The notes under the pieces were generated by a model, which made no database searches, was not told the DNA's origin, and was given only the letters and a program-made list of their open reading frames with translations. The position numbers and the translations under genes are program-made. A DNA stretch of 64,000 nt, taken from Brevundimonas sp. Its GTDB lineage: Bacteria > Pseudomonadota > Alphaproteobacteria > Caulobacterales > Caulobacteraceae. The stretch covers positions 1 to 64,000 of the forward strand of contig QFQU01000007.1 of NCBI GenBank assembly GCA_003248965.1, read 5' to 3'. Positions 44,627 through 54,445 of this stretch are shown in pieces. Every line of letters starts with the position of its first letter. Positions within the stretch are counted from its first letter, which is position 1.

Positions 44627-44665
44627 GTTACCGGAAGGAAGGCTGCTAAAGCCCCCTTCCGTAAC
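44627..44665 (+). promoter_or_regulatory. Long hairpin in the pdhA leader
   Basis: Arms GTTACCGGAAGG (44627-44638) and CCTTCCGTAAC (44655-44665) pair over 11 bases with a single bulged C and a 16-base loop. It lies 44 bases before pdhA, with no T-run, so it could be a leader structure or an operator rather than a terminator. Confidence 0.4.
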
Positions 44666-44709
44666 GATAAGAAGGCGTCGCTCACCGGCGCCTAGCCGGG
44701 AGATGCCGG

Positions 44710-45738
44710 ATGGCGAAAGCCCCAGCCAAGACTGCTCAGACGACCACGCCTGACAAACTGCCCAATGCGCCGACGGCGTCCAAGGAAGACCTGCTGCGCT
44801 TCTACCGCGAGATGGTCCTCATCCGCCGCTTCGAGGAGCGCGCGGGCCAGCTGTACGGCATGGGGCTGATCGGCGGCTTCTGCCACCTGTATATCGGCCA
44901 GGAGGCCGTGGCGGTCGGCGTTCAGGAGAGCGTCAAACAGGGCCACGACAAGATCATCACCGGCTATCGCGACCACGGCCACATGCTGGCCGCCGGCATG
45001 GACCCCAAGGAAGTGATGGCCGAACTGACCGGCCGCATCGGCGGCTCGTCAAAGGGCAAGGGCGGCTCGATGCACATGTTCGACGTGCCGACCGGCTTCT
45101 ACGGCGGGCATGGCATCGTCGGCGCCCAGGTGGCGCTGGGCACTGGCCTGGCCTTCGCCGGCAAGTATCGCGGCGACGATTCGGTCGCTTTCGTCTATTT
45201 TGGCGACGGCGCCTCGAACCAAGGTCAGGTCTACGAGAGTTTCAACATGGCCCAGCTGTGGAAGCTGCCGGTCATCTACATCATCGAGAACAACCAGTAC
45301 GCCATGGGCACGAGCATCGAACGCTCGTCCTCCACGACCGAACTCTACATGCGCGGCTCCAGCTTCGGCATTCCGGGCGAGCAGGTGGACGGCATGGACG
45401 TGCTGGCCGTGCGCGACGCCACGGCCAAGGCCGTCGAACGCGCCCGCGCGGGCGAAGGCCCCTATATCCTTGAAGTGAAGACCTACCGCTATCGTGGTCA
45501 CTCGATGTCCGATCCGGCGAAATATCGCTCCAAGGAAGAGGTGGACGAGGTCAAGAAGACCCGCGACCCGATCGACCATCTGAAGATGCTGCTTTCGGCC
45601 GCCAAGGCGACCGACGAGGAGCTGAAGGCCATCGACGCCGAGATCAAGGCGATCGTCGCCGAAGCCGTACAATTCGCTCAAGAGAGCCCGGAGCCGGATC
45701 CGTCCGAGCTCTATACCGACGTCTACGTGGAGGCCTGA
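44710..45738 (+). CDS. pdhA: Pyruvate dehydrogenase E1 alpha subunit
   Basis: A 342-residue ThDP-dependent E1 alpha subunit. It has YREMVLIRRFEERAGQLYGM, GYRDHGHMLAAGMD, MHMFD and the ThDP motif GDGASNQGQVYESFNMA to NN. The regulatory-loop counterpart is YRYRGHSMSDPAKYR. With PdhB it decarboxylates pyruvate and acetylates the E2 lipoyl group. An N-terminal extension of about 25 residues is Ala/Thr/Pro-rich. ATG 44710 follows GGGAG. pdhB starts four bases downstream. Confidence 0.97.
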   Translation: MAKAPAKTAQTTTPDKLPNAPTASKEDLLRFYREMVLIRRFEERAGQLYGMGLIGGFCHLYIGQEAVAVGVQESVKQGHDKIITGYRDHGHMLAAGMDPKEVMAELTGRIGGSSKGKGGSMHMFDVPTGFYGGHGIVGAQVALGTGLAFAGKYRGDDSVAFVYFGDGASNQGQVYESFNMAQLWKLPVIYIIENNQYAMGTSIERSSSTTELYMRGSSFGIPGEQVDGMDVLAVRDATAKAVERARAGEGPYILEVKTYRYRGHSMSDPAKYRSKEEVDEVKKTRDPIDHLKMLLSAAKATDEELKAIDAEIKAIVAEAVQFAQESPEPDPSELYTDVYVEA

Positions 45739-45741
45739 TCC

Positions 45742-47121
45742 GTGACCGACATTCTGATGCCGGCGCTGTCCCCCACGATGGAAGAGGGCACGCTGACCAA
45801 ATGGCACATCAAGGCGGGCGACACCGTGTCGGCCGGCCAGGTGATCGCCGAGATAGAAACAGACAAGGCCACGATGGAAGTCGAGGCCGTGGACGAGGGC
45901 GAAGTGCTGGAAATCCTGGTTCCCGAAGGTTCGGAGAACGTGAAGGTCAATACGCCGATCGCGCGCTTGGCGGGCGAAGAGGGCGCCGCTGCGCCCGCGC
46001 CGAAGTCTGAGGCCGCCAAGGCCGAGGCCGATGCGCCCAAGGCGACGGCCGAAGGCAAGAGCGGCGATCCCGAGAAGGCTCCGGCCCAGACGGCCTCTCC
46101 CAAGGTCGAACTGCGCGATCCGGAAATCCCGGCCGATGCGAAGCTGGTGAAGACCACCATCCGCGACGCCCTGCGCGACGCCATGGCCGAGGAAATGCGC
46201 CGCGACGAAAACGTCTTCCTGATGGGCGAGGAAGTCGCCCAGTATCAGGGCGCCTACAAGGTCAGCCGCGAACTGCTGCAAGAATTCGGCGAGCGTCGCG
46301 TCATCGACACCCCGATCACCGAGTACGGTTTCGCCGGCGTCGGCGTCGGCGCAGCCATGGCGGGGCTGAGGCCCATCGTGGAGTTCATGACGTTCAACTT
46401 CGCCATGCAGGCGATCGACCACATCATCAACTCGGCGGCCAAGACCCTGTATATGTCGGGCGGTCAGATCCGCTGTCCGATGGTGTTCCGCGGGCCGAAC
46501 GGCGCCGCCAGCCGCGTGGCCGCCCAGCATAGCCAGGACTATTCGGCCTGGTACGCCCAGGTGCCGGGCCTGAAGGTCATCGCCCCTTACGATGCGGCCG
46601 ACGCCAAGGGCCTGCTGAAGGCGGCGATCCGCGACCCGAACCCCGTCGTCTTCCTCGAGCACGAGATGATGTACGGCTTGGAGTTCGACGTGCCGGAGGT
46701 CGAGGACTGGATCGTGCCGATCGGCAAGGCCAAGGTCCGTCGCGAAGGCAAGGACGTCACCATCACCGCGCACAGCCGCATGGTCGGCTTCGCCCTGCAG
46801 GCCGCCGAGAAGCTGGCCGAAGAAGGGATCGACTGCGAGGTCGTGGACATCCGCACCCTGCGCCCGCTGGACACCGACACCATCGTCGACAGCGTCAAGA
46901 AGACCAGCCGCCTGGTCTCGGCTGAAGAGGGCTGGGGGCGGATGGGCGTCGGCGCCGAGGTGGTGGCCTGCGTCATCGCCGAAGCCTTCGACTATCTGGA
47001 CGCCCCGCCGCTGCGGGTTCACCAGGAAGACGTGCCGCTGCCCTACGCCGCCAACCTGGAAGTCCTGTCGCTGCCAGGCGTGGACAAGATCATCGCAGCC
47101 GTGAAGCAGGTGATGGCATGA
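45742..47121 (+). CDS. pdhB: Pyruvate dehydrogenase E1 beta subunit with lipoyl domain
   Basis: A 459-residue E1 beta subunit, longer than the standard 330 because it carries an N-terminal lipoyl domain (residues 1-78, lipoylated Lys in ETDKATMEV) and an Ala/Pro/Lys linker to about residue 125. This fusion is characteristic of alphaproteobacteria. The catalytic part has [40 protein letters not shown] and [17 protein letters not shown], and the C-terminal transketolase domain. The GTG at 45742 is the start. It overlaps pdhC by four bases. Confidence 0.97.
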   Translation: MTDILMPALSPTMEEGTLTKWHIKAGDTVSAGQVIAEIETDKATMEVEAVDEGEVLEILVPEGSENVKVNTPIARLAGEEGAAAPAPKSEAAKAEADAPKATAEGKSGDPEKAPAQTASPKVELRDPEIPADAKLVKTTIRDALRDAMAEEMRRDENVFLMGEEVAQYQGAYKVSRELLQEFGERRVIDTPITEYGFAGVGVGAAMAGLRPIVEFMTFNFAMQAIDHIINSAAKTLYMSGGQIRCPMVFRGPNGAASRVAAQHSQDYSAWYAQVPGLKVIAPYDAADAKGLLKAAIRDPNPVVFLEHEMMYGLEFDVPEVEDWIVPIGKAKVRREGKDVTITAHSRMVGFALQAAEKLAEEGIDCEVVDIRTLRPLDTDTIVDSVKKTSRLVSAEEGWGRMGVGAEVVACVIAEAFDYLDAPPLRVHQEDVPLPYAANLEVLSLPGVDKIIAAVKQVMA

Positions 47122-48407
47122 CCGATATCCTGATGCCGGCCCTGTCTCCTACTATGGAAGAGGGCGTTCTGGCCAAGTGGCACGTCAAGGTCGGGGACGT
47201 CGTGTCCGCCGGAGACGTGATCGCCGAGATCGAGACCGACAAGGCCACGATGGAAGTCGAGGCTGTGGACGAGGGCGAAGTCACCGACATTCTGGTCGCC
47301 GAGGGCACGGAAGGCGTGAAGGTCAACACGCCCATCGCCCGCCTGAAGGACGAAGGCGGCGCCGCTGCGCCCAAGGCTGCCGAGGCGCTCGCCGCCAAGC
47401 CGCAGGAGGCCGCCAAGGTCGAGGCTGCGCCTGCCGCCGAAGCTCCGAAAGCTGCTCCGGCGCCCGCCGCGCCGAAAGCCGACAGCGGCGAACGCATCTT
47501 CTCTTCGCCCCTGGCCCGTCGCATCGCCGCCCAGAACGGCGTCGATCTGAAGTCGATCAAGGGCACCGGCCCGCACGGCCGCATCGTCAAGCGCGACGTC
47601 GAGGCCGCCGGCAAGGGTTCGACCCAGCCTGCCGCGGTCGCTTCCGCGACGACGGCCTCCAGCGCCGCAGCCGAACCGCGCAAGGCGCAGTCGCTGGCGC
47701 AGATGGGCATCCCGGACGGCAGCTACGACCTGATTGCGCTGGACGGCATGAGAAAGGCCGTCGCGCGTCGCATGGTCGACAGCATCCAGAACGTGCCGCA
47801 CTTCCCGCTGTTCATCGACTGCGAGATCGACCAGTTGATGGCCGTGCGCGCCAAGGTCAACAAGATGCTGGAGCCGCAGGGGATCAAGGTCTCCGTCAAC
47901 GACTTCGTCATCAAGGCGGCGGCCCTGGCCCTGAAGGCGGTGCCGGAGGCGAACGCCTCCTACACGCCTGAAGGCATCGCCATGCACCACAACGCCGACG
48001 TCTCCATGGCTGTGGCCATCGATGGCGGCCTGATCACCCCGATCATCAGGAAGGCCGAGACCAAGGGCCTGGCGCAGATTGCGACTGAGTCCAAGGACCT
48101 GGCCAAACGCGCCCGCGACCGCAAGCTGAAGCCGGAAGAGTTCCAGGGCGGCACCTTCTCGGTCTCCAACCTGGGCATGTTCGGGATCAAACAGTTCACC
48201 TCGATCATCAATGAGCCGCAGGGCTGCATCATGAGCGTGGGCGCGGGCGAGCAGCGCGCGGTCGTCAAGGATGGCCAGATCGTTGCGGCCACCGTCATGA
48301 CCGTGACCCTGACCTGCGATCACCGCGTGGTGGACGGAGCGACCGGCGCCCGCTTCCTGCAGGCGTTCAAGCCGCTGATCGAAGATCCCGTGGCGATGCT
48401 GGCGTAA
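47118..48407 (+). CDS. pdhC: Dihydrolipoamide acetyltransferase (E2)
   Basis: A 429-residue E2 component with one lipoyl domain (1-78, Lys in ETDKATMEV), a linker rich in Ala, Pro and Lys, and a peripheral-subunit-binding domain ([20 protein letters not shown] and [11 protein letters not shown]). The acetyltransferase domain ends with the catalytic [18 protein letters not shown]. It transfers acetyl from lipoate to CoA and forms the complex core. Its lipoyl domain is nearly the same as that of pdhB. Confidence 0.97.
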   Translation: MTDILMPALSPTMEEGVLAKWHVKVGDVVSAGDVIAEIETDKATMEVEAVDEGEVTDILVAEGTEGVKVNTPIARLKDEGGAAAPKAAEALAAKPQEAAKVEAAPAAEAPKAAPAPAAPKADSGERIFSSPLARRIAAQNGVDLKSIKGTGPHGRIVKRDVEAAGKGSTQPAAVASATTASSAAAEPRKAQSLAQMGIPDGSYDLIALDGMRKAVARRMVDSIQNVPHFPLFIDCEIDQLMAVRAKVNKMLEPQGIKVSVNDFVIKAAALALKAVPEANASYTPEGIAMHHNADVSMAVAIDGGLITPIIRKAETKGLAQIATESKDLAKRARDRKLKPEEFQGGTFSVSNLGMFGIKQFTSIINEPQGCIMSVGAGEQRAVVKDGQIVAATVMTVTLTCDHRVVDGATGARFLQAFKPLIEDPVAMLA

Positions 48408-48422
48408 GGGGCGGGACGGGTC

Positions 48423-48902
48423 ATGACCTCGGTCTATGACTTCTCCGCCCGCGCCATCGACGGTGCGGACGTATCGCTGGACCGCTTTCGCGGTCAGGCG
48501 CTGCTTATCGTCAATACGGCGTCCAAATGCGGCTTCACCGGCCAATATGAGGGTCTGGAGAGGCTGCATCGGGATTTCGCGGATGCGCCGTTCGAGGTGC
48601 TGGGCTTCCCCTGCAACCAGTTCGGCAATCAGGAGCCGGGCAGGGCGGCGGAAATCGCCGCCTTCTGCGCCACCAGCTTCGACGTGACTTTCCCTCTTTT
48701 CGACAAGGTGGAGGTCAACGTGCCGAACCGGCATCCGCTCTACGCTTGGCTGACCCGTCAGAAGCGCGGCTTTCTGGGCTCCCAAGCCATCAAGTGGAAC
48801 TTCACCAAGTTCCTGACCGACCGCGAAGGCCGCGTCGTTGCGCGCTATTCACCTCAGACTGAACCCTCGGCCATCAAGGCCGACATCGAGAAGTTGATCT
48901 GA
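48423..48902 (+). CDS. Glutathione peroxidase family protein
   Basis: A 159-residue thiol peroxidase with the glutathione-peroxidase motifs NTASKCGFTGQYEGLE (catalytic Cys36, not selenocysteine), FPCNQFGNQEPG and IKWNFTKFL (catalytic Trp and Asn). Bacterial members often use thioredoxin. It lies 15 bases after pdhC and two bases before lpd, so it is probably expressed with the pyruvate dehydrogenase genes and could protect the lipoyl groups from peroxides. Confidence 0.94.
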   Translation: MTSVYDFSARAIDGADVSLDRFRGQALLIVNTASKCGFTGQYEGLERLHRDFADAPFEVLGFPCNQFGNQEPGRAAEIAAFCATSFDVTFPLFDKVEVNVPNRHPLYAWLTRQKRGFLGSQAIKWNFTKFLTDREGRVVARYSPQTEPSAIKADIEKLI

Positions 48903-48904
48903 TC

Positions 48905-50311
48905 ATGGCTGCTGAATTCGATCTCGTCGTCATCGGCTCGGGCCCCGGCGGTTATGTCGCGGCCATTCGCGCCAGCCAGTTGGGCCAGAAGGTCGCCATC
49001 GTCGAGCGCGAGAATCTGGGCGGCATCTGCCTGAACTGGGGCTGCATCCCGACCAAGGCCCTGCTGAAGTCGGGCGAAAAGTTCGAGAGCTTGTCGCATC
49101 TGAAGGAATACGGCCTGTCGGCATCCGGCGCGTCGTTCGACTTCGACGCCATCATCCAGCGCTCGCGCGGCGTCGCGGCGACGATGAACAAGGGCGTCGC
49201 CTTCCTGATGAAGAAGAACAAGATCGAGGTGATCGAGGGCTCGGCCAAGCTGGAGAAGGGCGCTGCTGCGCCCAAGGTCGTCATCTCCTTGAAGGCCGGC
49301 GGTTCGCGCACGGTCGAGGCCAAGTCGGTCATGCTGGCCGTCGGCGCGCGCGCCCGCGCCCTGCCGCAGATCGGCCTGGAGGCCGATGGCGACAAGATCT
49401 GGGCCTATCGCGACGCCCTGGCGCCCAAGAAACTGCCCAAGTCGTTCGTCGTCATCGGTTCGGGCGCCATCGGCATCGAGTTCGCCAGCTTCTATCGCGC
49501 CCTGGGCTGTGAGGTGACGGTTGTCGAGGCGGTCGAACGCATCATGCCGGTCGAGGATGAAGAGGTCTCCAAGGCGGCGCAGAAATCGTTCGAGAAGCGC
49601 GGCATCAAGTTCAAGGTGGGCGCCAAGGTGACGAAGGTCTCCAAGAGCGCGTCGGGCGTGAAGGTCGACGTCGAGATCGGCGGCAAGGCCGAGACGCTGG
49701 AAGCCGAGGTCTGCATCTCGGCCGTCGGCATCACCGCCAACACCGACGGCATCGGTCTGGAGGCGCTGGGCGTCGAGCTGGATCGCGGCCACATCAAGAC
49801 CGACAGCCACTGCCAGACCAATGTGAAGGGTCTGTACGCCATCGGCGACTGCGCCGGGGCGCCGTGGCTTGCGCACAAGGCGTCGCACGAAGGCATCCAC
49901 GCCGCCGAACACATCGCCGGCTACAAGACGCCGAACGTCCATTCGCCCATCGCCGGCTGCACCTACGCCCAGCCGCAGGTCGCCTCGGTCGGCGTGACCG
50001 AACAGGCCGCCCGCGCCGAGAAGCGCGAGGTCAAGATCGGCCGCTTCCCGTTCCGCGTGAACGGCAAGGCCGTGGCGGCGGGCGAGACCGACGGCTTCGT
50101 CAAGGTGATCTTTGACGCGGCAACCGGCGCCCTGATCGGCGCCCACATGATGGGTCACGAAGTCACCGAGATGATCCAGGGCTTCGTCACCGCCATCACG
50201 ATGGAGGCGACGGAAGAGGACATTCAGGGCATCGTCTATCCGCACCCGACCATGTCAGAGGCCATGCATGAGGCGGCGCTGGACGCCTATGGCCGCGTTC
50301 TGCACCTCTAG
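48905..50311 (+). CDS. lpd: Dihydrolipoyl dehydrogenase (E3)
   Basis: A 468-residue FAD disulfide reductase reoxidising dihydrolipoamide with NAD. The FAD motif is GSGPGGYVAAIRASQLGQK, the redox-active disulfide GGICLNWGCIPTK (C-x4-C), the NAD motif IGSGAIGIEFASFYRALG and the C-terminal catalytic His in YPHPTMSEAMHEA. Length is standard. It closes the pdh cluster and is shared with 2-oxoglutarate dehydrogenase in many bacteria. Confidence 0.97.
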   Translation: MAAEFDLVVIGSGPGGYVAAIRASQLGQKVAIVERENLGGICLNWGCIPTKALLKSGEKFESLSHLKEYGLSASGASFDFDAIIQRSRGVAATMNKGVAFLMKKNKIEVIEGSAKLEKGAAAPKVVISLKAGGSRTVEAKSVMLAVGARARALPQIGLEADGDKIWAYRDALAPKKLPKSFVVIGSGAIGIEFASFYRALGCEVTVVEAVERIMPVEDEEVSKAAQKSFEKRGIKFKVGAKVTKVSKSASGVKVDVEIGGKAETLEAEVCISAVGITANTDGIGLEALGVELDRGHIKTDSHCQTNVKGLYAIGDCAGAPWLAHKASHEGIHAAEHIAGYKTPNVHSPIAGCTYAQPQVASVGVTEQAARAEKREVKIGRFPFRVNGKAVAAGETDGFVKVIFDAATGALIGAHMMGHEVTEMIQGFVTAITMEATEEDIQGIVYPHPTMSEAMHEAALDAYGRVLHL

Positions 50312-50386
50312 CCTGGCTGCACGCTGATCGGACAGGACAGCGGCGGATTGTCGCGCTAGCGTCGCAGTCGAGCGAGGAGGGCGTCG

Positions 50387-51553
50387 ATGCGGTCGTTGTT
50401 GAGAAATCGGGTAGAGGGCGAACATGCCCGTGTCGGCTTCGTCGAACTGTTCTTCGACCTGGTCTTCGTCTTCGCCATCACCCAGGTCAGCCACGGTCTG
50501 CTGGCGCATCTGACGCCGCTGGGCGCGCTTCAGGCGGCGATGCTTCTGGCGGCGGTCTGGTGGGCGTGGATATTCACCTCATGGGCGACCAACTGGTTGG
50601 ACCCCGAACGCGAGCCGGTGCAGATCGCTCTGTTCGCTCTGATGGGGATCGGCCTGGTGATGTCGGCGGCCTTGCCGCACGCCTTTCAGGAAAAGGGCCT
50701 GGTGTTCGCCCTGGCCTTCGCCGGGATCCAGGTGGGGCGCACCGCCTTCATGGCCTGGGCGATGCGCGACGATCCCAGCCTGCGGCGGAACGCCCTTCGC
50801 ATCCTGATCTGGCTGGTCGCCTCGGCTGTGCTGTGGATCGCGGGCGGTCTGGCGGAGCCGGACCAGCGGCTGTGGTTCTGGCTGGCGGCCCTGGCGGTCG
50901 AATATGCGTCTCCGGCGCTCTATTTCTACGTTCCGGGGCTTGGGCGGTCGCGGACCGACGACTGGAACATCGAAGGCGGGCATATGGCCGAGCGGGTGGG
51001 TCTGTTCGTCATCATCTGCCTGGGGGAGACGCTTCTGATCTCAGGCGCCACCTTCGGCGGTCTGGACTGGTCGTCGGGCGCGGTCTGGGCGGCTTTCGTC
51101 TCGGCGGTCCTGTCCACGGTCGCCATGTGGCGGCTGTTCTTCAGCCAGGCGCACGAATCCGCGTCGCACGCCATCATGCATTCCGACGATCCGGGGCGGA
51201 TGGCGCGACGCGCCTATACCTATTCGCCGATCCTGGTGATCGCGGGCATCATCGTCGTGGCGGTCAGCGACGAGCTCGTGCTGGCGCATCCGGGCGGACA
51301 CGTTGCGACGGCGACAGCCCTGACCTTGCTGGGCGGGCCGATCCTGTTCCTCCTGGGGACGGCGGTGGCCAGTTGGGCGATCTGGCGAACGGTGGCGTGG
51401 ACGCGACTGGTCGGTTGCGTCGTCCTGGCCACGGGCTGGCTGGTTCTGCCGTGGATGACGCCGCTGATCCTCAGCATCGTGACGACCATGGTGCTGATGG
51501 CGGTAGGCCTGTGGGAGACCGTGCGGCTGGGCGACGCCAGGACGCCCGTCTGA
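50387..51553 (+). CDS. Low-temperature-requirement A-family membrane protein
   Basis: A 388-residue LtrA-family protein with about ten hydrophobic helices. The N-terminal block VGFVELFFDLVFVFAITQVS, the tryptophan-rich VWWAWIFTSWATNWLDPER and the MAERVGLFVIICLGETLLIS segment are diagnostic. The family was named from a Listeria cold-sensitive mutant; its biochemical role is unknown. ATG 50387 has GAGGAGG six bases upstream. It converges on the helicase gene with seven bases between stops. Confidence 0.88.
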   Translation: MRSLLRNRVEGEHARVGFVELFFDLVFVFAITQVSHGLLAHLTPLGALQAAMLLAAVWWAWIFTSWATNWLDPEREPVQIALFALMGIGLVMSAALPHAFQEKGLVFALAFAGIQVGRTAFMAWAMRDDPSLRRNALRILIWLVASAVLWIAGGLAEPDQRLWFWLAALAVEYASPALYFYVPGLGRSRTDDWNIEGGHMAERVGLFVIICLGETLLISGATFGGLDWSSGAVWAAFVSAVLSTVAMWRLFFSQAHESASHAIMHSDDPGRMARRAYTYSPILVIAGIIVVAVSDELVLAHPGGHVATATALTLLGGPILFLLGTAVASWAIWRTVAWTRLVGCVVLATGWLVLPWMTPLILSIVTTMVLMAVGLWETVRLGDARTPV

Positions 51554-51560
51554 CCCGCCG

Positions 51561-53915
51561 TCAGTCCGCCTTTTCCACGAAACTGTCTATCACCCGCTTT
51601 TCGCCGGCCTTTTCGAAATCGACCAACAGCTTGTTGCCCTCGACGACCCGGACGGAGCCATAGCCGAACTTCAGGTGGAAGACCCTCTGTCCCTTCTTCC
51701 AGCCCGAGCTGGATTTGGGATCGGCGGTGGCGATCAGGCGGCCGTCGCCCTCGATGACCGCCTTGCGGGCGGGCACGCGCGCGGGCGTCTGGGCGGCGGT
51801 GAAGCTCTGGGCGCGTTTCCAGCCGGGCGAGGAATAGCCGCTGCCAAAGGAGGGGGCGTCGTCCCAGCGGCTCTTGGCCTCCTTCATGCCGGTCGAGGCG
51901 CCGTAGTAGCCGGTGTCGGACTGCGGATCGACGTGGGCGATGGGCAGTTCATCGACGAAGCGGCTGGGCAGTTGCGAGGTCCAGCGGCCATAGACCAGAC
52001 GGTTGGCCGCGAACGAAATCCGCGCGTCTTGCTTGGCCCGCGTCACGCCGACGTAGGCCAGGCGGCGTTCCTCCTCCAGACCCTTTTCGCCCTTTTCGTC
52101 GATGCTGCGTTGCGAGGGAAAGACGCCTTCCTCCCAGCCGGGCAGGAAGACCAGAGGAAACTCCAGCCCCTTGGCGCCGTGCAGGGTCATGATCTGCACC
52201 GCCCCATCGCCGTTCGGGTCGTCGCCCGCGCCGCGATCCAGGTCCATGACCAGAGAGACGTGTTCCAGATAGGCCTGCAGCGTCTCGAACTGCTGCATCG
52301 ACTGAACCAGCTCCTTCAGGTTCTCCAACCGCGTCTGGCCGCTGGTTCTGTCGGCTTTCTGCATGTCGGTATAGCCGCTCTCTTCCAGCACGGTCTCCAT
52401 GACCTGCCAGTGGGGCGTGGTCTCCGACAACTGACGCCAGCGGTCGATGTCGCGCACGAAGTTGGACAGGGCGGTACGGGTGCGGGCCTGAAGCTCGTCG
52501 GTGTTGATCAGGCCGCGCACGGCGGTCAGGGCCGACAGATCGTGCTGGCGGGCCAGTTGCAGGATCTTCTGGACGCTGGTGTCGCCGATGCCGCGCTTGG
52601 GCACATTGACGATCCGCTCGAACGCCAGATCGTCGTCCTCGGACAGGATCAGCCGCAGATAGGCGTGGGCGTCGCGGATTTCGGCCCGTTCGAAGAAGCG
52701 CGGGCCGCCGATGACCGTATAGGGGATGGCCAGCATGACCAGCCGTTCCTCGAAGGCCCGCATCTGGAACGAGGCGCGAACCAGAATGGCCATGTCCTTG
52801 TATTTCAGGCCCGGTTCGCCGGCATGGGGACGACGCGCGGTCTCGATCTCGTCTCCGATCAGACGGGCCTCGGCCTCGCCGTCCCAGACGCCGCGCACCC
52901 GCACCTTGTCGCCGCCGTCGTCCTCGGTCCACAGGGTCTTGCCCAGCCGGTCGCGGTTGGCGGCGATCAGGCCGGACGCCGCCCCCAGGATATGACGGGT
53001 CGAGCGATAGTTACGCTCCAGCTTGACGATCTTGGCGCCGGGGAAGTCCCGCTCGAAGCGCAGGATGTTGTCCACCTCGGCCCCGCGCCAGCCATAGATC
53101 GACTGATCATCGTCGCCGACGCAGCAGACGTTGCCGGTCGAGGCCGTCAGCAGCCGCAGCCACAGATACTGGGCGACGTTGGTGTCCTGATATTCGTCCA
53201 CCAGGATGTAGCGGAATCGGCGACGGTATTCCTCGGCCAAGTCCGCGTGCTGTGACAGGATGGTGATGTTGTGCAGCAGCAGATCGCCGAAGTCGCAGGC
53301 GTTCAGCGACCGCAGCCGCGCCTGATAGGCGGCGTAGAGACCCTGGCCCTTGCCGTTGGCGAAGTCCTCGCCGGGCGGCAGCTTGTCCGGCGTCCAGCCC
53401 CGGTTCTTCCAGTGATCGATCAGGCCGGACAGCGACTTGGGCGTCCAGCGTTTGGTGTCGATGTTGGCTGCTTCCAGCAGCTGTTTCAGCACCCGTTCCT
53501 GATCGTCGGTGTCCAGGATGGTGAAGCTGGACTTCAATCCGACCAGTTCGGCATGGCGACGCAGAATCTGGGCGGCGATGGAGTGGAAGGTGCCCAGCCA
53601 GCGCAACCCTTCGGCCGACGGGCCGATCAGATGGGTGATCCGCTCGCGCATCTCGCGCGCGGCCTTGTTGGTGAAGGTGACGGCCAGCAGTTCCCAGGGC
53701 CTGGCGCGTCCCGTGGCCAGAATGTGGGCCAGACGGGTAGTCAGGACGCGGGTCTTGCCCGTGCCGGCGCCGGCCAGAACCAGAACCGGCCCCTCGGTCG
53801 TTTCGACAGCCAAACGCTGTTCGGGGTTCAGCCCGGCCAGATAGTCGGGTGTCGCGTCGCCGGGCGGGCGGACGCGCGCGAGGTCGGAAATACGGGGAGA
53901 GGGCAGGTCGGTCAC
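51561..53915 (-). CDS. UvrD/PcrA-type DNA helicase
   Basis: A 784-residue superfamily-1A 3'-5' helicase. It has a Q motif (LNPEQRLAVE), Walker A VLAGAGTGKTRVL, Walker B DEYQDTN, QSIYGWRGAE, KLERNYRST and LMTLHGAKGLEFPLVFLP-like motif V. The C-terminal Tudor-like domain (FHLKFGYGSVRVVEGNKLLV) is the RNA-polymerase-binding type seen in PcrA and UvrD. Roles are nucleotide excision repair, mismatch repair and conflict resolution. It is divergent from the DUF488 gene. Confidence 0.95.
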   Translation of the reverse strand: MTDLPSPRISDLARVRPPGDATPDYLAGLNPEQRLAVETTEGPVLVLAGAGTGKTRVLTTRLAHILATGRARPWELLAVTFTNKAAREMRERITHLIGPSAEGLRWLGTFHSIAAQILRRHAELVGLKSSFTILDTDDQERVLKQLLEAANIDTKRWTPKSLSGLIDHWKNRGWTPDKLPPGEDFANGKGQGLYAAYQARLRSLNACDFGDLLLHNITILSQHADLAEEYRRRFRYILVDEYQDTNVAQYLWLRLLTASTGNVCCVGDDDQSIYGWRGAEVDNILRFERDFPGAKIVKLERNYRSTRHILGAASGLIAANRDRLGKTLWTEDDGGDKVRVRGVWDGEAEARLIGDEIETARRPHAGEPGLKYKDMAILVRASFQMRAFEERLVMLAIPYTVIGGPRFFERAEIRDAHAYLRLILSEDDDLAFERIVNVPKRGIGDTSVQKILQLARQHDLSALTAVRGLINTDELQARTRTALSNFVRDIDRWRQLSETTPHWQVMETVLEESGYTDMQKADRTSGQTRLENLKELVQSMQQFETLQAYLEHVSLVMDLDRGAGDDPNGDGAVQIMTLHGAKGLEFPLVFLPGWEEGVFPSQRSIDEKGEKGLEEERRLAYVGVTRAKQDARISFAANRLVYGRWTSQLPSRFVDELPIAHVDPQSDTGYYGASTGMKEAKSRWDDAPSFGSGYSSPGWKRAQSFTAAQTPARVPARKAVIEGDGRLIATADPKSSSGWKKGQRVFHLKFGYGSVRVVEGNKLLVDFEKAGEKRVIDSFVEKAD

Positions 53916-53944
53916 GGGCGGAACATACTCGGGCGGACGGCCGA

Positions 53945-53972
53945 GGCCGTCGGAATCGGGGCCGTCGGAATC
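53945..53972. repeat. Two-copy 15-base tandem repeat
   Basis: GGCCGTCGGAATC occurs at 53945-53957 and again at 53960-53972 in the intergenic stretch between the helicase start and the DUF488 gene. It is a minor direct repeat that could be slippage or a binding-site pair. Confidence 0.6.
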
Positions 53973-54085
53973 TGAAAGGAGAACATAAGCAGCACAGCGG
54001 CCAAAGTCAGGCCCTTGTGCAAATGGATGCGGAAACCCAGGCGCGGTATCATGCTGTCCTGATGTCGAACATCCGGAGAGGGACG

Positions 54086-54445
54086 ATGCGCAAACCCGGA
54101 CTGAAGCGGGTCTATGAAACGCCCTTGGCCGAGGATGGAACGCGAATCCTGGTCGATCGCCTGTGGCCGCGCGGTCTGACCAAGGCGAAGGCGCGGGTCG
54201 ATCTGTGGCTCAAGGCCATCGCGCCCAGCACCGAACTGCGCCAATGGTTCGGGCATGACCCGGATCGCTGGGCCGAATTCCAGAGCCGCTATCGCGCCGA
54301 GTTGGAGGCCAATCCGGACGCCGTCGCCGAACTGATCGCGGCCCTGCGACGCGGCCCCGCCACCCTGGTGTACGGGGCAAGGGACGAAACCCGCAACGAC
54401 GCCGTAGTCCTGGCCGACTGGCTGGCTACTTCAGGCGATAGCTGA
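54086..54445 (+). CDS. DUF488-family protein
   Basis: A 119-residue protein of the DUF488 family, with the family motifs DGTRILVDRLWPRGLTKAKA, STELRQWFGHDP and the C-terminal ATLVYGARDETRNDAVVLAD. Function is unknown, though the fold is small and cytoplasmic. I use ATG 54086 with GGAGAGGG just before it; ATG 54062 adds eight residues. The last 20 bases overlap the 3' end of the SIMPL gene on the opposite strand. Confidence 0.82.
   Translation: MRKPGLKRVYETPLAEDGTRILVDRLWPRGLTKAKARVDLWLKAIAPSTELRQWFGHDPDRWAEFQSRYRAELEANPDAVAELIAALRRGPATLVYGARDETRNDAVVLADWLATSGDS

Noticed and set aside
45049..47022. 657-residue open frame on the minus strand
   Set aside because: It is antisense to pdhA and pdhB, which are beyond doubt; its composition (His/Asp/Leu/Gly) is that of a shadow frame.
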